64,000 nt of DNA from Phycomyces blakesleeanus NRRL 1555(-) (Eukaryota > Mucoromycota > Mucoromycetes > Mucorales > Phycomycetaceae), in the NCBI RefSeq assembly GCF_001638985.1, contig NW_017265138.1, positions 1,706,255 through 1,770,254 of the forward strand, given 5' to 3'. The notes beneath the pieces were generated by a model. It made no database searches, was not told the origin of the DNA, and saw nothing but the letters and a program-made list of their open reading frames with translations. Shown in pieces: positions 35,203 to 48,183 of the stretch; position 1 is the stretch's first letter, and each line of letters begins with the position of its first letter. The translations under genes and the position numbers were made by a program.

Positions 35203-35877
35203 TCATTTTCTTTTCTTTGTCTTACTTATTCACTTTGCCTCATCTCTTTCTATTATTTACTACTACTATTATTAATTTCAGCCTGCAATTATTTTCTTGT
35301 CTTTGAGATGAATAGCTTATATACATACTGTAGATATTTACTGTATATATGTATATACAACAACAGCAACAACAACAACAAAAAAGAGGGATTTATCATA
35401 TTTAACAATAAAAATCTTAGACTTTCTCCTATTTTTGGACTTCATGGACGGTCTGTCTCTGAGATATGATTCAATAAAGAAGTATCTATTCACAAGGTCT
35501 ATCTTCTTATGGTGTAATCGGGCATAAGTATCTATATTTTTGGATTTGTTTCAATTTCAATTTCGTCTTTTTCTTTAATTAAAATCAAATCTCTTTTCAA
35601 TATATATATAAATCAAATACATAGTGCATGTAGTATCTGTTTATCAATACGATACAAGTCAACGGATTTAAATTGAGAAACAAAGACGCCAAAATAAAGA
35701 TATTCTTTCCAACGGTCCAACAGTATATAACTTCTTTTTATGCCAAAGGTATCCTACAGAAATTGAAGAGTAAATAAAAAGGATGATGGTCAAAATTGTG
35801 TACGTTAAAAATGTGCCATTGCTTTTTTTTTTTTAAAAAAAAAAACGTTTACCATGCAATTAAATTTCCAGAAATAT
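35203..35877. other. Intergenic, nothing recognised
   Basis: 3' flank of the KRE9-like gene, with CAA repeats at about 35358-35380 and A/T homopolymers. No gene was seen. Confidence 0.5.
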
Positions 35878-36486
35878 TTATTTTTGAGCATATTTAACAT
35901 CATCTTTCTCAAGCTCCCATACACAATTTCTTTCTTGTCTGTACCCATTTAAATACTGGTAAGGCCTGGCTACATTGTCATACCATCGTTTGTCGTGTTT
36001 CCTGTATAATATGGGTTCCTCGTCTTCATCACTTAAATAACATTCCTTGTATATTTGAAACCAGTTTGGTAGCATAGGTTGCTAATGGGTAACCGAACCC
36101 AATTGATCAACATCAGTGTCATCTTCTTGTTTAACAACATAGTGCTTTATAATACCCTTGTTTGTGACGATATTAAAAATCACAAGTGTTTCCAGCTGCG
36201 TGTAGGGCATATCAATAATGATCTTCCCGTTATCCGTGAATTCGGATTTCTTAAAATAGACGTAGTCTAATTTCATGAATGAAAGCCTACTGCAACGAAA
36301 GGATAAATATTTAAAGATCTGTTACTTGTAGCGATATTCTTTAGCTCTATTCTCTGTAGAGCGTGTGGACTGTGATTGTGGTATGACTTCTTGGAGAGGT
36401 ACACACCGACTAACTATATGTCTAGCGATCGCAACAATGGGTTATTTATCCAGGATAATGTCAATTTCGATAATGACAATGGTCAT
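35878..36486 (-). pseudogene. Degraded coding frame with three in-frame stops
   Basis: A single frame of ~203 codons from an ATG at 36486 stays protein-like but is cut by TAA at 36444-36442, TAA at 36324-36322 and TAG at 36084-36082. Segments include STRSTENRAKEYRYK, LDYVYFKKSEFTDNGKIIID, MPYTQLETLVIFNI and VARPYQYLNGYRQERN. The composition is charged and aromatic, unlike random AT-rich frames, and all pieces share one phase, so point-mutation decay is the simplest reading. An intron explanation would need a 36-bp intron for the second stop, which is too short. It lies ~300 bp from the second MITE copy. The family is not recognised; it may be a repeat-borne gene. Confidence 0.45.
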
Positions 36487-36785
36487 GGTATGTAGCTCGA
36501 CTAGGAATGGGTAGGAAAGTAAAATACTCGTACTTAGCGTGTCACGGCTGCCTTGACTCAAATCCGCCCACAAAACTTTCAGTGATTCTGGATTAAGATT
36601 AAGGCAACCATTGAAACCTCTTATCTGACTTTTATCATCGCAGTCGGCTTTAATATTAGCTTTTCCACTTTTACGTCAAAGTGCCGGAGAGTGTCGTAAA
36701 ATAAAAGATATATCGATGTGTTTCTGTAGGGAAGGTATAGACTGATTGGCTATCAGGGTACCGCCGTCCCAAGTACGCTTTAGTA

Positions 36786-37055
36786 CAATTGGTGTGGACA
36801 GACTCAAAAGTTCAAATCCATATTAGATAAGACCAAGTGCTCATACTACCATTATTCCATCTTGTGAAAACCTTTTATTGCCGGTCTTTCTAAGCCTTAC
36901 ATCATATGTCACATCTTTTCTATTAGACACATGCTCTTCTCCTTTCTCCAAGTGATAATGAAAGAAGACTAGCCATTCAGCTGTTAAACAAAGTCATACT
37001 TTTTTTTTAAAAAAAAATCCTTCTTTTTGAACTTTTAGTCTGTCTGCACCGATTG
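36786..37055. mobile_element. MITE-like element, copy 2, TA target duplication
   Basis: The left end CAATTGGTGTGGACAGACTC and right end (reverse complement CAATCGGTGCAGACAGACTA) form ~30-bp terminal inverted repeats reaching AAAAGTTCAAA. TA flanks both sides (36784-36785 and 37056-37057). The interior is ~210 bp with no open frame. Ends and length match the element at 340-604. Confidence 0.75.
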
Positions 37056-37292
37056 TATTGCGCTACAACACATACACACAAAGAGTGATAAATATCTAAT
37101 TATACAGATATATAGCTATATAAATTTATTTATTTATATATAAAAGGGAAAAGCATTTTGTGTATGAGTTATATAATGTAAGATGAAGTAGAAAGGAAAA
37201 AGAGATAGATAAAAAAAAGAGAAAAAGGGTAAAATCGGGTTAATTATTATTAATATTCTTTTTTTTGATAGTGTTTTTGTTGGATATTCTGC

Positions 37293-38219
37293 TTAAGTAT
37301 GCTTGGAACGGAGAGGCTCAAGAATAGATCTGAACTTGCCGGGACCAACCCAGTTACCGTCCAACAAGGCGTTCCAGTAAATGGCAGGAATAACCTTAAT
37401 AAAATAAAGAATATTAATATGAATTGTTTTGCCATTAATTCCTTCTTATTCTTCTGTACATATATAAAGAACCACCCTCTATTTTACTAAACTACACTAC
37501 TCTACTCTACTCCTCAGACATATTTATTTAAAGAAAAATGAAAAAGTATCTTACCTCCTTGTTGAGGAACTGTCCAACGCTGGTAATCTTACGCTGGTCA
37601 ACAGGGAAGGTCTCAAGAGGCTTGCCGGTGTAGCCAGAGAACTCGGCAAGGATCAACTCTTTGCGACCGACGATCAAAGGACAGCTGGTATAGCCATCGT
37701 AAACTGCCTGTTCAACCTTCTCTCCCTTGATATCAGCAATAAGGTTGTGCTTCAGGACACCCGATTCAGCAGTAATGGAAGCCGCGGTTTTAGAGGTAGG
37801 CAAAGAAGAGCAGTCACCGAGCGAAAAGACATTCTTGTAACGGTTGTGACGCAGGGTATCCTTGTTAACATCAACCCAACCAACCGAATCAGCCAACTTT
37901 GATTCCTTGATGAAATTGGGAGGTCCTTGGGGAGGCGCGACGTGCAAAAAGTCGTAGTGAACAGTGCTCAGCTCTCCGTTCTTTCCATTGTTGCGGAAAA
38001 CGGCCTCGTGGTTGTTGGCATCAATTGAGATAAGCTCGTTCTGGAAGTTGACCTGGATGTTGCGCTCATCGGCCAGCTTCTGCAGAACCTTTCCGTAGTG
38101 GTCAATACCAAAGATCTTACCCAGGCTGGTGTTGTAAATAACATTGGTCTTATCACGGACGCCAGACAAACGGAAGGCTTCTTCAGCCAAGAAGACTATC
38201 TTGGTAGGAGCACCAGGAC

Positions 38220-38257
<38 letters not shown>

Positions 38258-39020
38258 ATATAACATATTCTCAGCCCAACTGGTTTTCTTCCTCTCTTGT
38301 CGTCCATCTCTGTGTCTTACCTTGAGGGGAGTGTTGGGGAAAGTAAAGACTGCATTTCCACCCTTGAATTCCTTGATAAATTGGTAAGTCTTTTGGACAC
38401 TCTCGGGAGAGTAGTTGGAAGTAACGCCGTCCTTGCCAAGGGCTTCCTTCAAGCCCTTGATTTGTTCCCAGTTGATCTGAATACCAGCAGCAACGACAAG
38501 ATACTCGTAACCAATAGTTTCGCCATTGCTCAAGGTAACCTGGTTGTGGTCAGGGTCGAGCTTGGTGACTTTGTCCTGAATCCACTCGGCCTTTGAGGGC
38601 ATTACGCTGGCCATGGGCTTAACAGACTCCTTAAAGTCTTTGAGACCTGCACCAACATAGGTCCACAAGGGTTGATACTGGGTCCAAAAAAAGAAAAGAA
38701 AGAGTATGAGATTATCGCGCCTCAAAACAATATATGCTTATACAGTATTCAGTCGTTTAAAGATGTATATACATAAAGGTAAAGAGAGAAAAGGAACTCA
38801 CGTAGTGAACACTGGCAGGGTCAATGACAGCAACCTGGTCCTTTCCGAGCATCTTCGAGAGTGTGGATGATACCGACAGACCACCAGGACCTGCACCTAC
38901 AACGACAACCTTGAACTTCTTGTCAGCCGCGACAGGGGCAGCAGGAGCAGCGGTCTTTGCGGCGGTGGCGAAGGCGCGTCTGGCAGTGGTGAGTACTCTG
39001 GTGCGTGTGAGAGAGAGCAT
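37293..39020 (-). CDS. Mitochondrial sulfide:quinone oxidoreductase
   Basis: Flavoprotein that oxidises hydrogen sulfide and passes electrons to ubiquinone at the inner mitochondrial membrane. Exons 39020-38802, 38677-38321, 38220-37555 and 37394-37293 join in frame to 447 residues. The N-terminus is an Arg/Ala/Ser-rich presequence (MLSLTRTRVLTTARRAFATA), followed by the FAD-binding VVVGAGPGGLSVSS. Two redox cysteines of type II SQR are visible: Cys193 in CPGAPTK, the first codon of exon 3, and Cys372 in GYTSCPLIVGR. The C-terminal FAD/quinone region has NVFSLGDCSSLPTSKTAAS and IPAIYWNALLDGNWVGP. Introns are GT-AG. The intron before Cys193 contains a (TA)n run close to its acceptor (38223-38253). 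The length equals the family's usual ~450. Confidence 0.93.
38223..38253. repeat. (TA)n microsatellite inside SQR intron 2
   Basis: About fifteen TA units end a few bases before the AAAG acceptor of the third exon. Length changes here could affect splicing. Confidence 0.85.
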
Positions 39021-39725
39021 TTTGTTTAGAAGAATAAGATGAAAAAGAGTATGAAAATAAGAGAAGGAGGAAGAGGATAAGGGCGGACAAGATTTTGTTT
39101 TGGGCATTAAAAATATTAATATATTTATTATACTTTATTCACCGTTTAACTGTATATACAATATTTATAGTGGCAGTTAAACTAATCCCGCATAGAATTC
39201 GATTTCTGATATTATTTTTGTCTTAGATGAGGACGAATTACGACTACATTTAGATGTCAGTCGCGGGCACAAAAAATGGCGTCATCTACAAGCTTTGAAG
39301 GCGTAATATATTTTATGATATTTTACTTTACTAAAAGGCTTTGCTAATGAACAATAAGATTGCTTTTTGCCTAAAGTAAAGTTGATTGTGTACTAGACCA
39401 TAATCAAAGGGTAGAATATGATAGAAAAATCTACAGAACAAATTCTGGTATTTTTCTTCTCTTTTTATATATATATTTGCACTACTTTACTATACATCAA
39501 TTGTAATACTTGTCCAATAAAAGACATACACACATGTATATAGACGTATAGATGCATAGACGCATAGGCACAGATATTTATATTAGAGTATATTTATTGT
39601 TCCTGCTTTAAGAGTGGGGAAGAATACGGGGTTTAGCGTATAATAATTGCCCCGTATTATAAGAAAGTAAAAATATATACATAAAAAAGAAGAAGAACAG
39701 ATCATTATGCAAAATCAAAGTAACT
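39021..39725. other. Intergenic, nothing recognised
   Basis: Upstream region of the SQR gene and 3' flank of the SMP-C2 gene. AT-rich, no open frame of interest. Confidence 0.5.
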
Positions 39726-42700
39726 TCAAATTTCTTTAGCCATAGTTCGGCCAGCGCGATCATCAGAATTGAAACCCTCTCGAATAGTATCCACCTTCTG
39801 CTTAACATAGTCCTTGCCAAACTCCAATTTACGCATGACCTTGAATTTGTGGAGCTTCTTGTTCTTCAGGCCTTCGTGCATATTCTCAAGGTAGTTGGCG
39901 TCTTCATTTTCACTGCCCTCAAGTACAAACTCATCATCACTCGAGCCATTGTCATTATCATCATAATTATAGTCCTCGTTATCGTCTTCATCTTCAGCTT
40001 CATCTTCATTTTGAATATGTTCTTGTCTTTCTTTTAGAGCTTCGGATGTTGCAGTCGACATTCTTCGACTCTTACTACGTTCAGTCCCCGCTGCGGTATT
40101 TTCGCTGCTCTCTTCACGAATCCACTGCTGTGCTTTGACTTTGAAATCTTCATTATGGAACGGATCGGCTCCAATCATGTCCTTTGTGAACGATTTGAGA
40201 TTGCCGTGAACAGGCGAAAAACCTGGTACGATTTTCATTCGGATCTTGACTTGGCCATACGGACCGTTCAAAGGCCAATCGTCTTCGTTCCGATTGGCTT
40301 CCTTGGATTTTTCGGGCGTGTAGTGATGCAGACCAACCAGGACCTCTTGCCAGTCGTTGTCACACACTTCCTTGAGCCAGAATCTTCCGGTAGCCTTGCT
40401 TCCCGACATAGCTCCCTGGAAACAATGGATGTAAACCGCAGTTCGGTAACGCATCGTGAGTGGGAAATACAATCGTTTGCGAGACCAAGCGTATTGACCA
40501 GCTGTTCCACTGTCATTGTCGCCATCGTTGCTTCCTTCTAATTGTTTGAGATCTGAAGCCCGAAGACGTTTGTGGATAGATGGATCAACGTTAAGGGCAA
40601 CAATTGCCTTTGTTGATTTAAATGTTTCTGCTTCCATGGGTGGTTTTAAGCCCATGAACATCACACGTTCAATAATCAAAGTACCAACATCTAAATACCA
40701 AATACATATATCAAGCCATTATTAATACATATGTATATATAAATGAAGGATGTTACTACTCTATTAACAGTATTTTTTTTATAGATTGTAGGCTTACCAG
40801 CTCCTCTCAATTCACGTGGAAGAGTAAGCTTGACAGGTTTATAGCGTATAAGCATTGAAACCTTTCCAAAACCAATTCCTTTAATCAGTGGAACCCATCG
40901 CTCGGTCTCTTTGTACTTTATTCATAATTAAAGAAAAAAGACAGTTTTGTGGATATGTTAGATTGACGATTCTTATTTCAATTAGCATTTACATTCTTTA
41001 GATTATTTTTGCTGATTGACTGTATATTTTACCTTTTCTATTGTGGGTCCAAACAAATCCTTGAGAGAGAAAGCATATGTTCCAAGTACAGGATCTCTTT
41101 CAAGATCAATTGAATGCTTGACTGAGATACGGACATAAGCAGAATCATAATCTTTGATAAACTGTTCGGTGATCGCATTCCAATACTAATCGATTGTTGT
41201 TTCAAATAGTAATAAAAACGAAAGGAAAGCAAGAGAAAGGCATTACTATTAATATATTCTCATATGTATACAAGTAGATATATATTCGAGAGACTTACTG
41301 GACTAGGGTTACTGAGCTTAGCATGTGTTTGATACACCTTGAGGTCATTGATGTACAAAACAGCGTAAGGATTAACAATAGTATTAGAGTTGTATGGATG
41401 TTTGAGGTCTTCATCAGTGACTCCAGGATCTCCAATCTCCAGATCTGTAGCCTGTGTGATTTGCACCGACAATATACCTATAAAAATGTTATTAAGTAGA
41501 GCAACAATATACTTTCAATAAAATGAAGTAAAACATACCACTCTTGTGGTCTGGTGAGATTTCTTCCTTATCTTCCTTGTTTGTCTCGCGCTGCTTCGGG
41601 TCTAGCAAAATATTCTCTACTGGAACAACATATTTTGGATGGAAAGTCATCTTGAAATCGAGCTTTATCCGGGACTCTGACATATCCTTGCCATCAATTG
41701 GAGCCCAACTAATTTATACACAAAGAATAGATCAATCGTGTTTTTTTTTTAGTATTAAGGAATAACATATATATATGTATATAAAAGACAGAGAAAGTCT
41801 CTTACCCATCAAATACAGCATGCTCTTGTTGACACCATCCAGTAACATTTCCTAGACGATCGAGTTTTCCGAGCACAACATCTTTTACAGATATAGAGAC
41901 CGAACCCCACAAGTCATCGAAATTAACCTTGTCTGCATCCCAGACTTTTATGTCAATCATAGTGTCGGCCAGAATATCATCTAAAGAAAGAAGAAAATGT
42001 TTATATAAAAGACATCGATAATCAATCTTTTGAAACCAACAGGCACTTCTTTTATATATTTATCATTACCTTGATGCACAAGAATGCATAATGTTTCGTT
42101 CCATCGAGGATCTTCTTCATTAGTGAGTACTCGAGTGCTTGCCATCTGACGACCAGGTTGATTACTGAGTGATACGGTAGCATATGAATCTCTTGCCTCT
42201 GTTATAATCATAATAAAATATAGATATATATATATATATATAGCGAAAGTTTTTTTTTTTTTGGATATTTGTTACATTACAAAGTTTCATAATTGTACTT
42301 GTAGTTCTATTTACCTCCAACCTTGGCATGAATGTCACGAATGGCCTGTCGAATATCTACCTTTACCACACCAATAGCTGTAGTGTCACGGGTAGCAGCA
42401 CCAATTAAGGCCTGGATGTCGAGTGTCATACTCTTTGGATCTACCAAATCTGCAAATCCTAGCTTTACACCCTCGTTGACCAAAGTTTTCAACATAGGAA
42501 GCTATATATATATTATATATATATGAAAAAGATAAATTATTTAATTAATAAAGACAGTTAATTTTTTGTGATTATTAACCTCATTTAATATGTAAGCTAA
42601 CACAGACACACATATATGTTATATGTCTGTGAACTAACACAATAATAAATATAATTAAAAGAATTAAGAAGAAGGAAAATAGGGACTTACACGCATCAAG

Positions 42701-44566
42701 TTCAAGTGCTTTGACATTGGCATTACGCCTGTTGTGATGGTCGGAACGCTTGTGAATGAAAAGGTAATTTTTGATAGGAATGGTGGGTCAGCGGAGGTTA
42801 GGATCTTGAATAACAGTTTTCCAGAAATATGGGTCAATTCGGCCTTGACATCCAGAGGTGCCTTGATACCGGTTTTGAAGCGCAAGGAAAGGCCAGGAGG
42901 TGTGGATTTGACATTTGATCTTGAATGAGACGATGCAACGGCTCTAGAGGTCAGACTAAAAGACACCTCTCCGAACTATTATAATGACATTTTGCTTTTA
43001 GACTTTTTGGGAGTTTTTTTTTGTTTGCTTATTGGCTTTGTAATTTATCAATATAAAATCTAATGATATATTGATAGACTTACAATGCTTTCGTCTGGTT
43101 GACCAGGGTGGTGTGGAAAGACACGAATCCTAATTAATGGTATAAGTAACTAGTCCTTCTTTTTATTCTTGTTATTATCAAAGCCATTATTTACTTTTGA
43201 ATTACTGGAGACTGGGTTCCGATATCAAAATCAGTTACTTTTACGGCTTGCTATTGAATCGGGGTTGTTAGTTTTGAATTAATTTAAACAAAAACCAAGC
43301 AAGCATATATGTATATGAAGAGAGTAATTCTCCAGACATCTTTAGCTCTTACAATAATACTGGGGGCCACAGACTGCAGAGTGTCTTCCAAAATGTCTTC
43401 AACAAAAGCAAACATGCGAGGATCAATACTTCTCCAGACTTTTTGCAAGATGAAATTGATCCACTCTACACTCTCTCCATTGGTTTCATAAAGCTATCAA
43501 CACAAATAAACAGGTTTAAGATATATACATGGGTGTATATCAAGAATGTATCCATAAACAATAGTACATATATATATTGATTGATATACTACTTACAGTT
43601 GATGCACCATCCAGTTTTTCCAATTGCCAGTCCAATCCGTCCTTTGATTCGGTACCGACCACCCAATAAGCCAAGGCGCCTAAAATGGAGATAGGAAAAA
43701 AAGATCAATGCTAAGAAAGTCTAATGATCTATGTCTGTAAAACTGATTTTTCTATATATTATTTTCTATATCATTTTGTTGCCTTACATCCTGCGATGGC
43801 TAGAAAACCAAAAAACAATCCAATGCTCAGCCTGCCAAAGAAATAGCAGATCATACCACCAACCAGGATGTATTTGCTCACAATTGATTCGAACCCTTCG
43901 ATAAGTTCGGCTGGTGATGTAGGCTTCAAAGGTACTGGGAAATTGAGCTTGTAGCATTTCTTTGGCAGATCTTCTTCTGTGTGCGGCACGTTATCTCCTT
44001 CAGGCGATGTATCTTTGGGCCCTCCTTCTCTTATGGTACCAACTGAGGACCTTTTTTCTGTGCCTGGTAAAGGTTTGTTTCTACCAGAAGGTGTCACAGT
44101 CTTACGGACTCCCTTGATACGAGTGTCTCCTGCATCAACAGCATTGACATGGGGTTGCCGTCCTTTGATTTTTTTTTAATTATAAAAAAAATAATGATAA
44201 TAATACCGAATAAATAAATTATACATTTATATAAATGGTTTAGCTTCTTCTTCTTCTTTATTAGATCAACAATGAAGAATTTCTAATTATACAGGTCATA
44301 TTACTTTAAGTAAAATTCGACATTTACTTACTTGGATTGGCACTTGGCATTATCGGGCCTGGGGGAGGGCCTGCCTGTTGTCTGGCAAGATCATCCTGAA
44401 GCTCAGTATAATTATTATCCTTGTTCTTTGTGACAGTTATATTGGGTTGAGAAATTTCTGAGGGTGTCATTTGTAGACTATATGAATCTGAAGGTTCTTT
44501 TGCTGAGTTGGCAAGAAACATGTTTTGTACGTCATTCTGATCCTCTTGGTTTCTTTCGTATTTTTC

Positions 44567-44597
<31 letters not shown>

Positions 44598-45031
44598 ACA
44601 TAATCATCATCGACTATTAGTTTCGGTAGTTCTTTTTCTGGGGATGGTGGCAATGGTTTATCCACAGATATTGTGCTTGTCGTTCTTGTTCTTGTTGTAG
44701 TCGCTGTTTTTGGTCTTGGTCTTGGTCTTGCGGACTTGTTAGTGTATTGGTCACTAATGTTTGAATCATCGCTTTCCATGCCATCAGTGTTGATTCCCTG
44801 TAACCGCAAGTCCATCTCATATAGCGCATTGTCTTCGGGTCCGAGAGCATCACTTCCAGTGTCACTGTCGCTGCTGTCATAAGGATGCTTTCCTTCTACA
44901 GAGGTCGGCGAACTGTAGAGATACTCGGGAGCCTTGTTTGGATTGTTTCCATCGTGTCTGTATAGGTGTGTGTCTTGAGCTGAGTTGACATCGATTTTCA
45001 TTCTCGATGACTCGGTCTCAGGAAAAGACAT
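39726..45031 (-). CDS. SMP- and C2-domain membrane tether, Mug190/tricalbin-like
   Basis: Probable ER-anchored lipid-transfer tether at membrane contact sites. Fifteen exons (45031-44332, 44162-43788, 43679-43597, 43493-43353, 43250-43195, 43129-43084, 42975-42691, 42501-42315, 42198-42070, 41980-41806, 41708-41539, 41477-41299, 41185-41033, 40915-40798, 40690-39726) join in phase to 1253 residues. The acidic N-terminus of ~320 residues is disordered. A hydrophobic hairpin follows (ILVGGMICYFFGRLSIGLFF). An SMP-type lipid-binding domain covers ~385-625 (ESVEWINFILQKVWRSIDPR; VTDFDIGTQSPVI; LPMLKTLVNEGVKLGFADLV). A C2 domain is seen at ~626-725 (DPRWNETLCILVHQ; DTMIDIKVWDAD) and another around 785-930 (ILSVQITQATDLE; NPYAVLYINDLKVYQT). 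The last ~320 residues include GLKPPMEAETFKSTKAIVAL and a long acidic run. The architecture recalls fission-yeast Mug190 and tricalbins. Exact orthology is uncertain. Confidence 0.85.
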
Positions 45032-45799
45032 AATTATATAGTTTTTACAGAAAGTTAAAGAAGAAGGCGGATTAAAGCAAGAAAAAGAAGGAGCAAACGA
45101 AATCCAAAAAAAAACGCATATATATATATATATATACATATATATATAACTTTCTATCCTGAGATTGTTTCCACTATGTCATTTTGAAAACACAGATATC
45201 GTTTTCACACACCTTGCCTTTTACGGGAAAGCAAACGTCAAATTATTATTGATTTATTTTAAAGCTCTCTTGCACGCCTCTTTAATATACATATATACAC
45301 CATTTGCACTGGCATATGTAATGAGCAATCTATCCAGTGGTCTATAGAGAGAATTAGTGCATGCGTGCTGGAGGAATACATCCTTTGTGACGAAATTTCT
45401 TCATCTTTTAGCTTTATTTCTGTTAAGCCTAAATCTTGATTTACTGGGTGATCCAACAAAATCAGCAGTATGGAACCAAGTCTACATTGAACCCAATTGT
45501 ACTGCAGCCTCTACATCTTTACTTTTTCTTTGCATTTTAATATTAATATTCGATAAATTCCATTCGATCATTAAGAGACCATTTGAATCGGACTTTGATA
45601 CTCAAGACCCAACTTTTTCGTATTTATTTTGATTTGCAGAAATACTTCAAAAAAGTGGTTCGTGACTCGCATTATAGTACTTAATGGATAAGGTCTTTGA
45701 GAGCAAGGGAATATATATACATATACATATATATTATTTCTTATTGTTTTTGGAATAACTTCTTATAAGCAAGATACACATACACAAATAATAATAACA
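45032..45799. other. Divergent promoter region
   Basis: Lies between the SMP-C2 gene (minus) and the small plus-strand gene. It contains (TA)n at 45118-45147 and 45708-45735. The open frame at 45357-45632 is hydrophobic and lacks family resemblance. Confidence 0.4.
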
Positions 45800-46165
45800 A
45801 TGCAAAGTCGTATTTTCCCTGTTTTGCTGGCGACTGGCGTTGGTATTGCCACTGGTGTCTATGTATTCCAGCCATTGTTGAAAGAATACGAAGCGTAAGT
45901 TCTGGCACAAATACACACAGTATATATATATATATATATACGTCTTTATTTTGCTTTGCTTTGTTTTTTTTTAAAAAGTAAAATAAAATAAAATGAATTG
46001 AATTGAATTGAAATGACTCGCCTGTATTCATTTACTTCTTGCTTCTTGTTTATATCAAGCGAAACCAATGGAACTTGGATATTGCCTGGAAATGAGCAAA
46101 CCACAAAACCTTTTGAAAACAAACCAAGAGTACCTGAACAAAAAGAAAGCACCGAAAAAGATTGA
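45800..46165 (+). CDS. Small single-pass membrane protein, unknown
   Basis: Two exons, 45800-45894 and 46060-46165, with a clean GT-AG intron, give 66 residues. An N-terminal helix MQSRIFPVLLATGVGIATGV, continuing YVFQPLL, could be a membrane anchor or mitochondrial signal-anchor. It is followed by a charged soluble tail (NGTWILPGNEQTTKPFENKP, then EQKESTEKD). The ATG context (AACAATGC) and in-phase splicing support a real gene, as does the contrast between the two halves. The size and layout resemble small inner-mitochondrial-membrane assembly proteins, but no family can be named. Confidence 0.6.
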
Positions 46166-46649
46166 ATTATGCTTATAAAATGATAATACACACTCTTTTT
46201 TGTTATTTTTGTTTTATTAATTAATTAAATAAACAATATATATATAATTAATATTTAATTTCATCTTGTTATTGGAATTGTAATTATCATTAGCATCATC
46301 GAATATAAATCCCATTCAGCATTTGATCTGATCATCGTGGTATTATTTGGCGCTGTTACTATGGCCGCTGTAATTATTTGAAACCAACGTAAATGTTACA
46401 AGTAACTAATACAAATATTGGAAATATACAAACCTGGGGTTATTTATTTATTTATATTATTATTGTTATTGTTTTTAAAATACTACTATATAAATAAACC
46501 GATGAGACTGCTTCCTTTCATAATAAGGAAGAAAGGGGGAAAAGCTTTGGCATCTAGAAAGAAAAGTCATACACACATATACATATACATATATATATAT
46601 AATTTCTACATTCATTTTCTTTTTATATATATAGAATAAATACATAACA

Positions 46650-47993
46650 ATGTCAAAACCTCAACCTGTTGCTGTGGAGACACCAAAAGAGAATGAACAA
46701 GATTATGAACAGAGCCATGTCCATGAAGTGTACGAAGTCATTGCAACCCATTTCAGCGATACCCGTTACAAGGTAATTATGTTTCAAAAAAAAAGTTCAT
46801 TTACAAGAGCAATCTTCTTCCTATTTAAAAAAAAATAACCTTTACTTATCTATTTATCTACTGTAATTTTAATTAATTTTGATTTTGATTTTATTTTATT
46901 TTAAAAAACTTATTGTTATTGATTTGATAGCCTTGGCCAGTTGTGGAGAAATTCTTGACTGAATTGCCTACCGGAAGTATTGGTGCCGATGTTGGCTGTG
47001 GAAATGGTAAATATATTGGTGTGAACCCAAACGTTCTTGTTTTGGGATCAGATAGGTAATATATTTTTTCTTTTTTTTTTAACCATACACACAAACATAC
47101 ATAACATCTATAGATAATCAGAGTTTTATAAGCTAGAGAATCTTTATAATTATATATATATTTATATATTACTTTTTAATTTTAATAGAAGTAGCAACTT
47201 GATCAAAATTGTAAACGAGCGAGGATTGGAAGGAATGGTTGCTGATGGATTAACATTGCCCTATCGCCCGAATGCATTCGTAAGTACAATAAAGGTTTAT
47301 CTTGTGCATTGGGGTAAGCCATCTAAACCATTTCTTTTGGTTTTATGTATTCAAGATAATTAATACATCTACTATAGGATTTTGCTATTTCCATCGCTGT
47401 CATTCATCATTTCTCGACTCCTGAACGACGACGCATGGCAATCGAGGTAAGAAACACAATTATATATAAAATTATATTGTGGATAATGTTCGTAAGACTT
47501 TCTCGGTACACATACATTATCATACTTTAATTAAAACATGGGTATATATATTAGGAACTTTTGCGTATCGTTCGTCCAGGTGGAAGAATATTAGTATTCG
47601 TTTGGGCTTTAGAACAAACCAAGTTCAGTAAACGTAATTTCGAGGTTGGAACACAAGATGTATTTGTTCCCTGGACATTATCGACAAAAGAACCGCGGAT
47701 AGAGAACTCTGATAAAAAGGGTACAAAGGCAGAAGTAACTACTACAGTCTACAACAGGTAAGAAGAAGGAGAAGAGATTTATGGATATATTCGGTTATTA
47801 CTTTCATTTATTTAAATATATATCAATGCACCTTCTCGTTGCTGCTATCACTATTATAATTTTATATAGATACTATCATTTATTCAAGCAAGGAGAGCTT
47901 GATGATCTTTTCCGACAGATTGATGGGGTGGTGATTGAAACGACAGGATACGATCGTGATAATCATTATGTGATTGCTCAGAAACCAGAGTAA
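46650..47993 (+). CDS. TRM9: Trm9-type tRNA wobble-uridine methyltransferase
   Basis: SAM-dependent methyltransferase that finishes mcm5U at the wobble position of certain tRNAs (with Trm112 in yeast). Six exons, 46650-46772, 46931-47055, 47189-47279, 47378-47446, 47555-47757 and 47870-47993, join in phase to 244 residues (yeast Trm9 is ~280). Trm9/ALKBH8 marks seen are VHEVYEVIATHFSDTRYKPW then P, the SAM loop GADVGCGNGKY (~59-69), ADGLTLPYR, SIAVIHHFSTPERRR, ELLRIVRPGGRILVFVWALE, FVPW, and the C-terminal YYHLFKQGELDDLF with YDRDNHYVIAQK. There is no AlkB domain, so it is the fungal stand-alone form. The gene ends 190 bp before a minisatellite. Confidence 0.93.
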
Positions 47994-48183
47994 TATATTA
48001 TGTATATATACGTGTGGAAAGAAATATCAACATATAAAAAATAAAAATAAAAACACACCTATCTCAGGTCTTTGCATATATTCAAACCATGTACTATCCG
48101 TGTATTGTTATTATTGTCATCTTGAAGAAAAAGGATATATTCAAGTAAAACCAATGTTTAATACTACATCTATCTTATACATA

